Assembly (NCBI GenBank): GCA_030692355.1
Contig: JAUYCF010000024.1
Location: 1 to 61,866, forward strand
Direction of reading: 5' to 3'
Length of the DNA: 61,866 bases
Source of the DNA: Thiobacillus sp.
GTDB lineage: Bacteria; Pseudomonadota; Gammaproteobacteria; Burkholderiales; Thiobacillaceae
The notes under the pieces are model-generated. The model worked only from the letters and a program-made list of their open reading frames with translations. It made no database searches and was not told where the DNA came from. The position numbers and the translations under genes are program-made. This document shows positions 34,001 to 41,141 of this stretch, one piece after another (the stretch's first letter is position 1; each line of letters opens with the position of its first letter).

Positions 34001-34076
34001 TGGTGCCGTTGGCCGGAATCGAACTGGCGACCTTCGCATTACGAATGCGCTGCTCTACCAACTGAGCTACAACGGC
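34001..34076 (-). tRNA. tRNA-Thr (anticodon CGT)
   Basis: The reverse complement folds into a full cloverleaf with a GCCGTTG/CAACGGC acceptor stem, anticodon loop TTCGTAA (anticodon CGT, reads ACG) and encoded CCA end. The body is close to enterobacterial thrW. One A.C mismatch is seen in the T stem. Confidence 0.93.
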
Positions 34077-34122
34077 GAAAAACAGCGCGCATTATAGCGG
34101 ATTCGCCCGTGCGTGTGGCGGC

Positions 34123-35511
34123 CTAGAGTGCGGCTTTCAGGCGGCTGACTACCTTTTCCTTGCCGATCAGTTCCAGCGTGGCGTCGATCGCCGGGGTCTG
34201 CGCTTCGCCGGTCACCAGGACGCGCACCGGCATTGCCAGCTTGGGCATCTTGAGGCCGTGCGCGGCGAGGGTTTCCTTGAATGCGGCGCTGATGGCGCTG
34301 CGCTCCCAGGTCAGCGTTTCGAGGCGCGCGGCGAGGTCGGCCAGCGCGGGCATCACCTCGGGCGTGACATGCTGCGCCAAGAGTTCGGGCGTGGGATGCA
34401 GGGTGCGGTAGAACAGGGTGGCGGCGTCGGCCAGTTCCTCGATGGTGGCGGCGCGTTCCTTCACCAGCGCGCACACTGCCGCGAGGTCGGGGCCGTCGTC
34501 CGGATTGCCGCCATTGCGGATCAGGAAGGGGCGCATGAGATCGGCCAGGCGCGCGTTGTCGGCCGCCTTGATGTACTGCTGGTTGAGCCAGCGCAGTTTT
34601 TCGGTGTTGAACTGTGCGGCCGACGGCGTGATGTGGTCGAGGTCGAACCACTGCACGAACTGCTCGCGGCTGAAAATTTCGGCGTCGCCGTGCGACCAGC
34701 CGAGCCGCGCCAGATAGTTGATGACGGCTTCCGGCAGATAGCCTTCCTCGAAATACTGCATCACCGACACCGCGCCGTGGCGCTTGGACAGCTTGGTGCC
34801 GTCGTCGCCGAGGATCATCGACAGGTGCGCGTACTGCGGCACGGTCGCGCCCAGCGCGCGCAAGATGTTGATCTGGCGCGGGGTGTTGTTGACGTGGTCG
34901 TCGCCGCGGATGACGTGGCTGATCTGCATGTCCCAGTCGTCCACCACCACGCAGAAGTTGTAGGTGGGGGTGCCGTCGCCGCGCGCGATGATGAGGTCGT
35001 CGAGCTCGGCATTGGAAAACTCGATGACGCCCTTGACCAAATCTTTCCATGCCACCACGCCTTCGGTGGGATTCCTGAAGCGCACCACCGGCTGCACGCC
35101 GGCGGGCGGCACCGGCAGCGTCTTGCCGGGCTCGGGGCGCCAGCGGCCGTCGTAGCGCGGCTTCTCGCCGCGCGCGCGCTGCGCCTCGCGCATTTCGTCG
35201 AGTTCCTCGGTGCTGCAATAGCAGTGGTAGGCCTGGCCGCTGGCCAGCATCTGCTCGAGCACTTCCTTGTAGCGGTACAGGCGCTTGGTCTGGTAGAACG
35301 GGCCTTCATCGTGATTCAGATCCAGCCATGCCATGCCGTCGAGGATCGCCTGCACCGCCTCGGGGGTCGAGCGCGCGATGTCGGTGTCTTCGATGCGCAG
35401 GATGAACTGGCCGCCGTGATGACGCGCAAACGCCCACGAGAACAGCGCGGTGCGCGCGCCGCCGACATGCAGATAACCGGTGGGGGAGGGAGCGAAGCGG
35501 GTGCGGATCAT
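34123..35511 (-). CDS. gltX: Glutamyl-tRNA synthetase
   Basis: A 462-residue class I synthetase that charges tRNA-Glu. The N-terminus [20 protein letters not shown] contains the HIGH-type motif (HVGG, residues 15-18), and [14 protein letters not shown] is the KMSKS-type motif. RIEDTD and the Cys-containing [10 protein letters not shown] are standard. The length and start fit the family. The gene lies just upstream of tRNA-Thr on the same strand, and the two may be co-transcribed. Confidence 0.97.
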   Translation of the reverse strand: MIRTRFAPSPTGYLHVGGARTALFSWAFARHHGGQFILRIEDTDIARSTPEAVQAILDGMAWLDLNHDEGPFYQTKRLYRYKEVLEQMLASGQAYHCYCSTEELDEMREAQRARGEKPRYDGRWRPEPGKTLPVPPAGVQPVVRFRNPTEGVVAWKDLVKGVIEFSNAELDDLIIARGDGTPTYNFCVVVDDWDMQISHVIRGDDHVNNTPRQINILRALGATVPQYAHLSMILGDDGTKLSKRHGAVSVMQYFEEGYLPEAVINYLARLGWSHGDAEIFSREQFVQWFDLDHITPSAAQFNTEKLRWLNQQYIKAADNARLADLMRPFLIRNGGNPDDGPDLAAVCALVKERAATIEELADAATLFYRTLHPTPELLAQHVTPEVMPALADLAARLETLTWERSAISAAFKETLAAHGLKMPKLAMPVRVLVTGEAQTPAIDATLELIGKEKVVSRLKAAL

Positions 35512-35700
35512 GGCGGGGCCGGGCGGGAAAAAGGGGCCATTTTACCGGATCAATCACGGCAAAAAGTTGGCTCCGTTCGTCTGAACCATGGCAAGATTGA
35601 CCAACATTTGGAATATTCCGCCACGTTATACCAACCAAACTGCCAGACCATGACCGAAGCCGATGGCGAAATTCTCAGTTCCTTGTGAAGGAAGAAATCG

Positions 35701-35991
35701 ATGAGACCTTCTGTTGCGCTTGACCTGAAGCGCGCAGCCGTGCGCGAAGCGGTCAACCGTTTTCACACGGCAAATCCGCGCATCTTTGGTTCGGTGTTAT
35801 ATGGCGTCGACCGGGACGGCAGTGACCTGGATCTGTTGGTGGATGCGCTTCCCGGTGCGACGCTGTTTGATCTGGGCGGCCTGCAAGCCGAACTGGAAGC
35901 GTTGTTGGGTGTTCGTGTCGATGTGCTGACGCCGGGCGACCTGCCCGCCAAATTTCGTCAGCAGGTATTGGTGGAGGCGCAGCCGATATGA
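35701..35991 (+). CDS. mntA: MntA-type nucleotidyltransferase antitoxin
   Basis: A 96-residue minimal nucleotidyltransferase. The motif FGSVLYGVDRDGSDLDLLVD (about 29-48) has the G-S and D-x-D metal-binding residues of the family. In HepT/MntA modules this protein modifies the HEPN toxin by adding AMP. Its stop overlaps the start of a HepT-like gene (ATGA), the normal arrangement, but that partner is broken, so this antitoxin is probably an orphan. Confidence 0.88.
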   Translation: MRPSVALDLKRAAVREAVNRFHTANPRIFGSVLYGVDRDGSDLDLLVDALPGATLFDLGGLQAELEALLGVRVDVLTPGDLPAKFRQQVLVEAQPI

Positions 35992-36245
35992 ACGAGAACC
36001 GTCTGACCGATTACCTCGATCACATGCGGCAGGCGGCGACCAACGCGTTACCCGACAGAGGACACAGGACTCTGCGGGTGCCAGGCTTTGGAGCTGTGCG
36101 GAAGAATTCTGTCATCGCGAGGCTCGCAGAGCCGTGGCGATCCAGCGTCTGTTGCAGCGACGGGCTTTCTGGACTGCTTCGCTTTTCTCGCAATGGGCGA
36201 GGAGTGTGCGCTGAAATTGACCTTGTCAGGTCGGATGTGGTTTAA
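35988..36245 (+). pseudogene. hepT-like HEPN toxin, truncated
   Basis: The first about 20 codons read NENRLTDYLDHMRQAATNA, the conserved start of HepT/DUF86 toxins. From about 36048 the sequence no longer resembles HepT and runs into a repeat of the GTCATCGCGAG family (36111-36195). The catalytic R-x4-6-H motif of HEPN RNases is absent. An 85-codon frame remains open, but its product would not be a toxin. The loss may follow repeat insertion or deletion next to the tRNA-Val hot spot. Confidence 0.75.
36111..36195. repeat. GTCATYGCGAG palindromic repeat in the broken hepT
   Basis: GTCATCGCGAG (36111-36121) and the later CTCGCAATG (36187-36195) match the family at 15479-15565 and 48105-48180. 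This copy is more degraded in its inner arms. Confidence 0.7.
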
Positions 36246-36259
36246 TTCGCGCCGCTTCG

Positions 36260-36334
36260 GGGCAGTTAGCTCAGCGGTAGAGCATCGCCTTCACACGGCG
36301 GGGGTCACAGGTTCAAGCCCTGTACTGCCCACCA
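36260..36334 (+). tRNA. tRNA-Val (anticodon CAC)
   Basis: A full cloverleaf with acceptor stem GGGCAGT/ACTGCCC, D arm, anticodon loop TTCACAC (anticodon CAC, reads GTG), T arm ACAGGTTCAAGCCCTGT and encoded CCA. Its 3' half is the attachment site of the integrated element to the right, which leaves the tRNA intact. Confidence 0.95.
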
Positions 36335-36344
36335 GCCCGAACAT
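36287..36344 (+). other. attL: 3' part of tRNA-Val plus 10 downstream bases
   Basis: The 58 bases starting GCCTTCACACGG and ending CCCGAACAT are identical to 46380-46437. The repeat covers the tRNA from the anticodon arm to CCA and 10 bases beyond, so integration restores a complete gene on the left. Confidence 0.93.
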
Positions 36345-36368
36345 AGTGGAATCAACCACTTACAAGAG

Positions 36369-36391
36369 TCCAGCCTAGTGCTGGATTTTTT
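36369..36391 (+). terminator. Element-borne terminator after tRNA-Val
   Basis: Stem TCCAGC (36369-36374) / GCTGGA (36380-36385) followed by six T. It replaces the native terminator, now displaced to 46440-46469, for tRNA-Val transcripts. Confidence 0.75.
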
Positions 36392-36402
36392 GTGTCCAGA
36401 AG

Positions 36403-36424
36403 AAAGTAAACAGATAGTAAGCAG
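36403..36424. repeat. Left-end copy of the AGTAAACA-ATAGTAAGCAG repeat
   Basis: This 22-base stretch matches 46232-46253 at 21 positions in the same orientation, and each copy lies inside one end of the element. It is a candidate integrase arm-type or excisionase site. Confidence 0.7.
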
Positions 36425-36433
36425 CGGGCCAAC

Positions 36434-36463
36434 AAAAAGCCCAGCGCGAAGGCTGGGCTTTTT
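36434..36463 (-). terminator. Terminator of the leftmost element gene
   Basis: AAAAAGCCCAGC (36434-36445) pairs with GCTGGGCTTTTT (36452-36463) around a 6-base loop. It lies 16 bases after the stop of the leftward gene at 36479 and, having A and T runs on both sides, could work in both directions. Confidence 0.88.
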
Positions 36464-36478
36464 CTCGAGTGCTTCGCC

Positions 36479-36889
36479 TCAGTGCAGCGGCTCGGTTCTC
36501 GACTCCGCGAGAACCTCTTCCATATCCTCGCGGACGGCGACGGCAATCGCAAGCCGGGCGTGCAGGGCCTCGAACAGTTTGAGAAGCCCTTGATAGCGCG
36601 CTTTGACTTCGTCGAGAGACAGGAAAACGCTACCAACAGCAACGGCAAACTCGCGATCGGCACTGATTTTTTCGAGCAAGTCGGCGCCAGCAACCGATGC
36701 AATCGCGAAGGCTGCGCGGCGGTTAACATCCCGCTGAATGCTGTTTTCGATTGCGTAAACCTGTGACTCGTCGAGCAGGGCGGGGGCAGCGCGCAAACGT
36801 GCCAGCATGAGGTCGCCGAATAGGTCCTCGTCCATCGAGTCGAGGTCGGGGGTTTGAAGTTCAGCTTGGGGGATAATAGTTGCAGCCAT
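36479..36889 (-). CDS. Element protein of unknown function (136 residues)
   Basis: Not recognised. It has an acidic N-terminus (PDLDSMDEDLFGDLMLARL) and a mostly helical body with a small hydrophobic stretch, LKLFEALHARLAIAVAV. The ATG at 36889 is preceded by AAAGGAAC at good spacing; a longer frame from 36982 lacks this. It is separated from the main leftward operon by a terminator (37051-37075) and about 200 bases, and has its own terminator, so it is an independent unit. In satellites, such end genes often affect helper phage or host; that is only a suggestion. Confidence 0.65.
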   Translation of the reverse strand: MAATIIPQAELQTPDLDSMDEDLFGDLMLARLRAAPALLDESQVYAIENSIQRDVNRRAAFAIASVAGADLLEKISADREFAVAVGSVFLSLDEVKARYQGLLKLFEALHARLAIAVAVREDMEEVLAESRTEPLH

Positions 36890-37050
36890 GATGTGAGTTC
36901 CTTTCACGTTGTGGTTAGTGCGGGGTCGTGCTTCAACACGATTTCCGCACGCCCACAATACACCAGCCCCGACACCTTGCAAACTGCCCCTCCAGAATCG
37001 ACGCCATGGCCCTTTCTAGGGCCGGCCCTTGTCCTTACCTATCCGCACAT

Positions 37051-37075
37051 AAAAAAACCCGCCATAGAGGCGGGC
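37051..37075 (-). terminator. Terminator of the main leftward element operon
   Basis: On the minus strand CCCGCC and GGCGGG form a stem around a short loop, followed by a run of seven T (plus-strand 37051-37057). It lies 17 bases after the stop of the gene at 37092. Confidence 0.82.
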
Positions 37076-37091
37076 GGGCGGTGCGTGAACT

Positions 37092-37307
37092 TCATCGACA
37101 GCGCGTGGCAGGCTTAAGGTCGTCGGCCGTGACGACGGCGAATCTTGCGACGATCAGATCCACGCCAACGCCCGCGATGCGGACGGCACAACCAAACGCC
37201 TCGACGTGCAATCTGCCGGCTGCCACGCGCCGCTGAAAGTCCGTGGCTGCGCTGGCGTGGATATAGACGCTTTTCAAAACCTCTTCCATTTTTTTCAGCG
37301 CTCCCAT
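37092..37307 (-). CDS. Small element protein of unknown function (71 residues)
   Basis: Not recognised. The start GALKKMEEVLKSVYIHASA is followed by a predicted alpha/beta body (VEAFGCAVRIAGVGVDLIVARFAVV). It overlaps the peptidase gene by 13 bases if the ATG at 37307 is used; an ATG at 37289 would avoid overlap. It is the last gene before a terminator. The nearby peptidase hints at a linked role but nothing proves it. Confidence 0.55.
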   Translation of the reverse strand: MGALKKMEEVLKSVYIHASAATDFQRRVAAGRLHVEAFGCAVRIAGVGVDLIVARFAVVTADDLKPATRCR

Positions 37308-37876
37308 TTCGTTGAATTAATCCAGCGCCCTTGTTCGCGCAAGGTGTTGGCGATGGCCTGAACGTCCGGCCAGGCGGTCGTGAGCAAATGGCGCGCTTGC
37401 CGCTGCACCCAGGTCATCGCCAAACGCTGGTCGGTGGCGGCCAGGATGGCGCGGGCTTGCTGGTGGTCGGGGTCATTGAGGCGCAGCTCGCCCGCGAGCC
37501 GATGGCCGGCTGCGATCAACTCAGCCTGCCGCCCGGCCACCAACATGGTGGCGTAGCGCAGCGCGGCATCGGCTGACGGCAGGCCCGGCCAGACAAGCGG
37601 CGCGGCCTGCCGGTAAATGTCAGCAACGTTTTCCGGCGCCGGCAACGTGTCGGCGGTGGCGATTGCGCTTACAGGGGACAGCACGCCCGCCTGGCCAGCG
37701 GCGCCATCCGGCGATATGCGCGCATTGGGGCAAGGCATCCCCAGCGCCATGCCGACAACGATATGGCCGGCCTCGTGCACGGCGACGTCGCCAGCGCCCA
37801 CAAGCGGCCACGAATGGATGCCGAAAACCCGGCGCTTGATGGCATCGGGCGGTATCGGTTCGATGGTTGGTTTCAT
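37295..37876 (-). CDS. M41-like zinc metallopeptidase domain protein
   Basis: A 193-residue protein. VAVHEAGHIVVGMALG has the HExxH zinc motif (His34, Glu35, His38). Further on, VAGRQAELIAAG and DPDHQQARAILAA align with the segment of FtsH peptidases that supplies the third zinc ligand (probably Asp137). There is no AAA ATPase module and no transmembrane anchor, so it is a free-standing protease domain, as in some phage-borne proteins. It could mature capsids, cleave a host or helper factor, or regulate the element. About 184 bases separate it from the coiled-coil gene upstream. Confidence 0.72.
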   Translation of the reverse strand: MKPTIEPIPPDAIKRRVFGIHSWPLVGAGDVAVHEAGHIVVGMALGMPCPNARISPDGAAGQAGVLSPVSAIATADTLPAPENVADIYRQAAPLVWPGLPSADAALRYATMLVAGRQAELIAAGHRLAGELRLNDPDHQQARAILAATDQRLAMTWVQRQARHLLTTAWPDVQAIANTLREQGRWINSTKWER

Positions 37877-38060
37877 TGGTGTGCTCCAGTTTGAGGGTGC
37901 GCCGTACCCCCGGTTTTTAGGCGGGAGGGGGGCGGCTCCAGACGTTTCAGCCGTCGCCTGCCTGCCGTGCCCATGTTTCAGGAGGTCTTGCCGCTGGGCT
38001 ATGGGTCGGCTCTACTCGCCCAGGCGGCACATGCACGGCGCGTTTGCGCCGTAGATTCGG

Positions 38061-38540
38061 TCAGGTTTTGCGGGCTGGCATTTTCCAACCAGGCTGGCGG
38101 GCGATGATCTCCGTCTCGGCGCGCTCGAGCGCGGACGAATCGGGGAACTCAAGCGGCACGTCCATGGCCTTCGGCACGAAGGCTGGGCAAGGCCCGGCGA
38201 TGATGTGCTCGATCAGGCCGCGTGCCGGGTTTGTGAGCAAACTACCTGCCAGCCGATGCAGATCGTTCACCTCGGCGATGTGCGGCGATACGGCCTCGAT
38301 CAGCCGGCGCTCGGCGGCTTGCGCCTGCGCACGCCAATAGCTTTTGTGGGCCTGAAAGGCGATCTCGCTTGCCGCCTCGGCGTCGCGGGTGGCGGCCTGC
38401 GCGCGAATCCGCGCCGGGGTGACGCGCTCGGGGTCTGCCGCTTCGCGGGCTGCTTCCAGCCGGTCGAGCGCACCATTCAACGCGTCCTCGGCTTTGGACA
38501 GTGCCTTGGCGGCTTTCAGGTAGTCAGCGGCTTCGTTCAT
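38061..38540 (-). CDS. Coiled-coil element protein next to the capsid gene
   Basis: A 159-residue protein, not assigned to a family. Residues about 5-100 are strongly helical, Ala- and Glu-rich with heptad character (LKAAKALSKAEDALNGALDR). It follows the major capsid gene with a 4-base overlap. A scaffold, capsid-stabilising or head-assembly role is plausible from position alone. No cysteines or membrane segments stand out apart from one Cys in a GPCPAF segment. Confidence 0.62.
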   Translation of the reverse strand: MNEAADYLKAAKALSKAEDALNGALDRLEAAREAADPERVTPARIRAQAATRDAEAASEIAFQAHKSYWRAQAQAAERRLIEAVSPHIAEVNDLHRLAGSLLTNPARGLIEHIIAGPCPAFVPKAMDVPLEFPDSSALERAETEIIARQPGWKMPARKT

Positions 38541-39568
38541 ACGCCACCCCGCACACAGCCAACCCGGCCGACGGCAACCACGCCGGCATCGTGCCTTATG
38601 CCCAGCAACACACCATCGGTGTCGACGTCCAGTTTGCGTTTGGCCGGCCCAACGAGCAGCCCGCCATTGGTGCCCTCAAGATGCAGCAGCGCGATGACGG
38701 GCGATTGCACGGGATCGGCGAACACAAACCAGCGGCCAGCGGGCAGACCGGCGGCGGCGATCACGGTGATTTCATCCAGTCCGGCCACGTGCAACAGCTT
38801 GCGCGCCAACCCTTCAAGGCCAGACGCGCACACAACAAACTTCGCGTCCAGGTCGGCAGTGATGCCAGCGGGGGTTAGCTGGTCGCGCAGCGCGGCCAGC
38901 GCGGCAAACAGATTGGCTTCATCGAGCGCGCCGGCGATCAGGTTGCCGTGGTCGACGTGGAACAAGGACTCGCCGTCGCCTAGGATGGGATTAGACGACA
39001 GCAGGCCGTAACACAAGGACGCCTCAAGCCGCGCGGCATTCGCCCCGGCATTCGAAGCCATGGACACCAGAAGCCCGACGTCATCGTTCACGATGACCTG
39101 GCGGGAAATATTGATGTTCCGGCCCCAGGTTCGGATACGTGCCGAAAGCCCGGCGCTGTCGCCTACCGCGATCATCGGGGCTTCGGCGTTTTCGGCGAGT
39201 TCCACCAGGGCCACATCCATGTCGGCGCGCGGGAAGTCGTGTGGCATGAAAGACTTCAGCGGGCGCATTTCACAGAAGGCGCGGTGACGTGCCTGAGCGT
39301 TCAGCTTGCCCAGGCTGGCGCTGCGCAAGATGCTGGATAGCGCGTTCTGGAAGTCGCCGGTACCAAGCCCGCGGCCAAACACACCGGCGGGGTTGAGGGT
39401 GCGGCGCACTTCGGCGGGGACGCAAGCCAGGGCAAGCTGCTGCAACAAGCTGGAGTCACTGGAGGCGAGAATGTGCGCGTCGGGGTGCGCGGCTTTGGCT
39501 GTGATGACTCCGGCGCGCAGGGCTGCGGCATCGCGGATTGAATCGATCAAGTCTTGATGGTTTTTCAT
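38537..39568 (-). CDS. Phage major capsid protein (HK97-fold, protease-fusion MCP type)
   Basis: A 343-residue protein. The region ISRQVIVNDDVGLLVSMAS, then ARLEASLCYGLLSSNPILGDG and SLFHVDHGNL, matches the capsid half of prohead protease/major capsid fusion proteins. The C-terminal LDVDTDGVLLGIRHDAGV fits the end of the same family. Here it stands alone, without the N-terminal ClpP-like protease. It should form the shell of a phage-like particle. Its presence in a 10-kb element without portal or tail genes is the main sign of a capsid-encoding satellite. Confidence 0.8.
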   Translation of the reverse strand: MKNHQDLIDSIRDAAALRAGVITAKAAHPDAHILASSDSSLLQQLALACVPAEVRRTLNPAGVFGRGLGTGDFQNALSSILRSASLGKLNAQARHRAFCEMRPLKSFMPHDFPRADMDVALVELAENAEAPMIAVGDSAGLSARIRTWGRNINISRQVIVNDDVGLLVSMASNAGANAARLEASLCYGLLSSNPILGDGESLFHVDHGNLIAGALDEANLFAALAALRDQLTPAGITADLDAKFVVCASGLEGLARKLLHVAGLDEITVIAAAGLPAGRWFVFADPVQSPVIALLHLEGTNGGLLVGPAKRKLDVDTDGVLLGIRHDAGVVAVGRVGCVRGGV

Positions 39569-39607
39569 GGTGGGGTTCTCGGTTTGGGATTGGAGGCTTC
39601 ATTTTCT

Positions 39608-40039
39608 TCAGGTCGCACTTTCATCGCTCGGGCAGCTTGCAAGTACGTCGTAAATGCGATGTTGGGTTGTCAGCGGCGGCGCTCCCGTGGCGAAGGCGTC
39701 GCGCAATTCGGAATCCAGCGGCGACAGCTCGCCAGCATCGCCGCGCCGGATACGCGGCAGGGTGACGGTCTCGAAGCGATTGACGGCCTGCCGCACCAGC
39801 TCGGCCAGGTGCCAGGCCGATAGACCCCGGCCAGCGTCGACAATCCGAGCCGCGCGGATCAGGGCGTCATTGCGGGCGGCCTTGCGGCAGGCCATGGTTA
39901 GCCGCAAGCAAACATCCGCCGGCGCATCGCCGCGCAGGATGCGCTGGATGCTGGTGCGCAACCAGCCCAGCGTCGCGGCGGTGGGTGGTTCGCCGGCTGC
40001 GAATCGCTCGGCCAGCAGGATCGGCGCGCGCGCGGTCAT
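39608..40039 (-). CDS. Element protein of unknown function upstream of capsid gene
   Basis: A 143-residue, mostly helical protein, not recognised. It is Arg-rich (LRTSIQRILRGDAP, TLPRIRRGDAGEL), as nucleic-acid-binding proteins often are. The ATG at 40039 overlaps the stop of the Nu1-like gene; a longer frame from 40111 is unsupported. Its position between the packaging-like gene and the capsid gene suggests a role in replication, packaging or head assembly. Confidence 0.6.
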   Translation of the reverse strand: MTARAPILLAERFAAGEPPTAATLGWLRTSIQRILRGDAPADVCLRLTMACRKAARNDALIRAARIVDAGRGLSAWHLAELVRQAVNRFETVTLPRIRRGDAGELSPLDSELRDAFATGAPPLTTQHRIYDVLASCPSDESAT

Positions 40040-40770
40040 TCGCCCCCATCCCCCTTGGTGTTTGATACTTCGCGCCGTGGCGGGGTGAGCCGCTGATTGA
40101 ACGCAGCCCAATCAGCGGCCAGGGTGGCGTCCAGCTCAAGATCAAGCGGGCCCACGTCCAGGGTGTCGGCGGGATCGGGCTGAGCGTCGGCGGTTTCGGC
40201 GGGATCGGGCTGAGCGTCGGCGGCTTCGTCGGCATCCAGTTCTAGGCGGGTCAGGATTGCCGGCCAATCGGCGGTCGCCGCGCTGCGCAGCTCGGCGGCG
40301 GCGTCGATCACCATCGTCTTCCAGATTGCGGCGGCGCGCTCGGCAGATTCAATCCAGCCATCCCGGTGGACGATGCTTTCCTGTGCCTCCTGCAGCGCGG
40401 CGTCGGCGGCCTCTGCGCGCGCCGTGGCGGCGACGGCGCGCGCCTCGGCAGCTTCAGCACCATCGCGCAGCGCCTGCGCGTCATCGACGGCCTGCCGCAG
40501 GATCCGCGCTCGGATTTTTGAAGGAGGGGTGTTGCGCAAAACCTGCCGTGTGGCGGCCTGCGCATCGAGCCGGCCATCAATCGGGCTGGGCGGGGTTATC
40601 TTGCCTTCGGCAATCCAACGGCTAATGGTCTGCTTGGAGACTGAGAGCACGATCGCCAATTCGACGGGCAGCAGACGCAGGCGCAGCAATTCCTTGCGGT
40701 CTGCCAGCAGCGATAGTGACTGCTGGATGTTTCCGGGCTGCTGGTCGCCGGGATTTTGGGTGTCGGTCAT
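40036..40770 (-). CDS. HTH protein resembling Nu1-type terminase small subunits
   Basis: A 244-residue protein. Residues about 28-75 (LLPVELAIVLSVSKQTISRWIAEGKITPP) form a winged-helix-like DNA-binding region as in Nu1 small terminases. A long Ala-rich coiled coil follows (about 88-145). Near residues 180-205 a tandem repeat DEAADAQPDPAETADAQPDP occurs, encoded by near-identical 27-30 base DNA units. If it is a terminase small subunit it would choose the satellite DNA for packaging by a helper large subunit. An ordinary transcription or replication factor is the alternative. Confidence 0.6.
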   Translation of the reverse strand: MTDTQNPGDQQPGNIQQSLSLLADRKELLRLRLLPVELAIVLSVSKQTISRWIAEGKITPPSPIDGRLDAQAATRQVLRNTPPSKIRARILRQAVDDAQALRDGAEAAEARAVAATARAEAADAALQEAQESIVHRDGWIESAERAAAIWKTMVIDAAAELRSAATADWPAILTRLELDADEAADAQPDPAETADAQPDPADTLDVGPLDLELDATLAADWAAFNQRLTPPRREVSNTKGDGGE

Positions 40771-41141
40771 GGCGTCACCCCATTGGGCAACGATGTTGCA
40801 TAAGCACCGAACCCAAACCCTAGCGAAACCCCGAGCCCTAAACTACCCGCATGGGTTGAGGCTCCCAAGTACCTTTTTGGTGTCGGGTCGATACTACAGA
40901 CGCAGGCCATACCGGATGCAGCCTCAGCGGCGGCGCGGGTCAGGCCTGCAATCACCCATCCGCACACCTGGCAGGAATAAAGGGTTAAAAGTGCTGAAAG
41001 TGGCTTTCGCACCTTTCCGCCCTTTATTCCGGCCTTGGTGTGCCCCAGGTCTTGAAGGCCTTTATTCACAAGGAAAGAAAGAAAAACCTTATTAAAACCT
41101 TCTAGGGAATCAGCTAAAAAAGGTGCGAAAGTCGGCATCAC
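40767..41141 (-). CDS. Element protein of unknown function (124 residues)
   Basis: Not recognised. Residues about 52-62 contain YSCQVCGWV, a CxxC pair, and the C-terminal half is Gly/Ala-rich with weak hydrophobicity. Both ends overlap neighbours by 4 bases (DUF3987 gene upstream, Nu1-like gene downstream), which supports expression. Codon choice looks less regular than next door (AT-richer near 41040-41120), so some of it may be recently acquired or weakly constrained. Confidence 0.5.
   Translation of the reverse strand: MMPTFAPFLADSLEGFNKVFLSFLVNKGLQDLGHTKAGIKGGKVRKPLSALLTLYSCQVCGWVIAGLTRAAAEAASGMACVCSIDPTPKRYLGASTHAGSLGLGVSLGFGFGAYATSLPNGVTP

Noticed and set aside
34001..34076. tRNA-Thr as a pseudogene because of an A.C mismatch in the T stem
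   Set aside because: All other stems, the anticodon loop and CCA are intact, so a functional gene is more likely.
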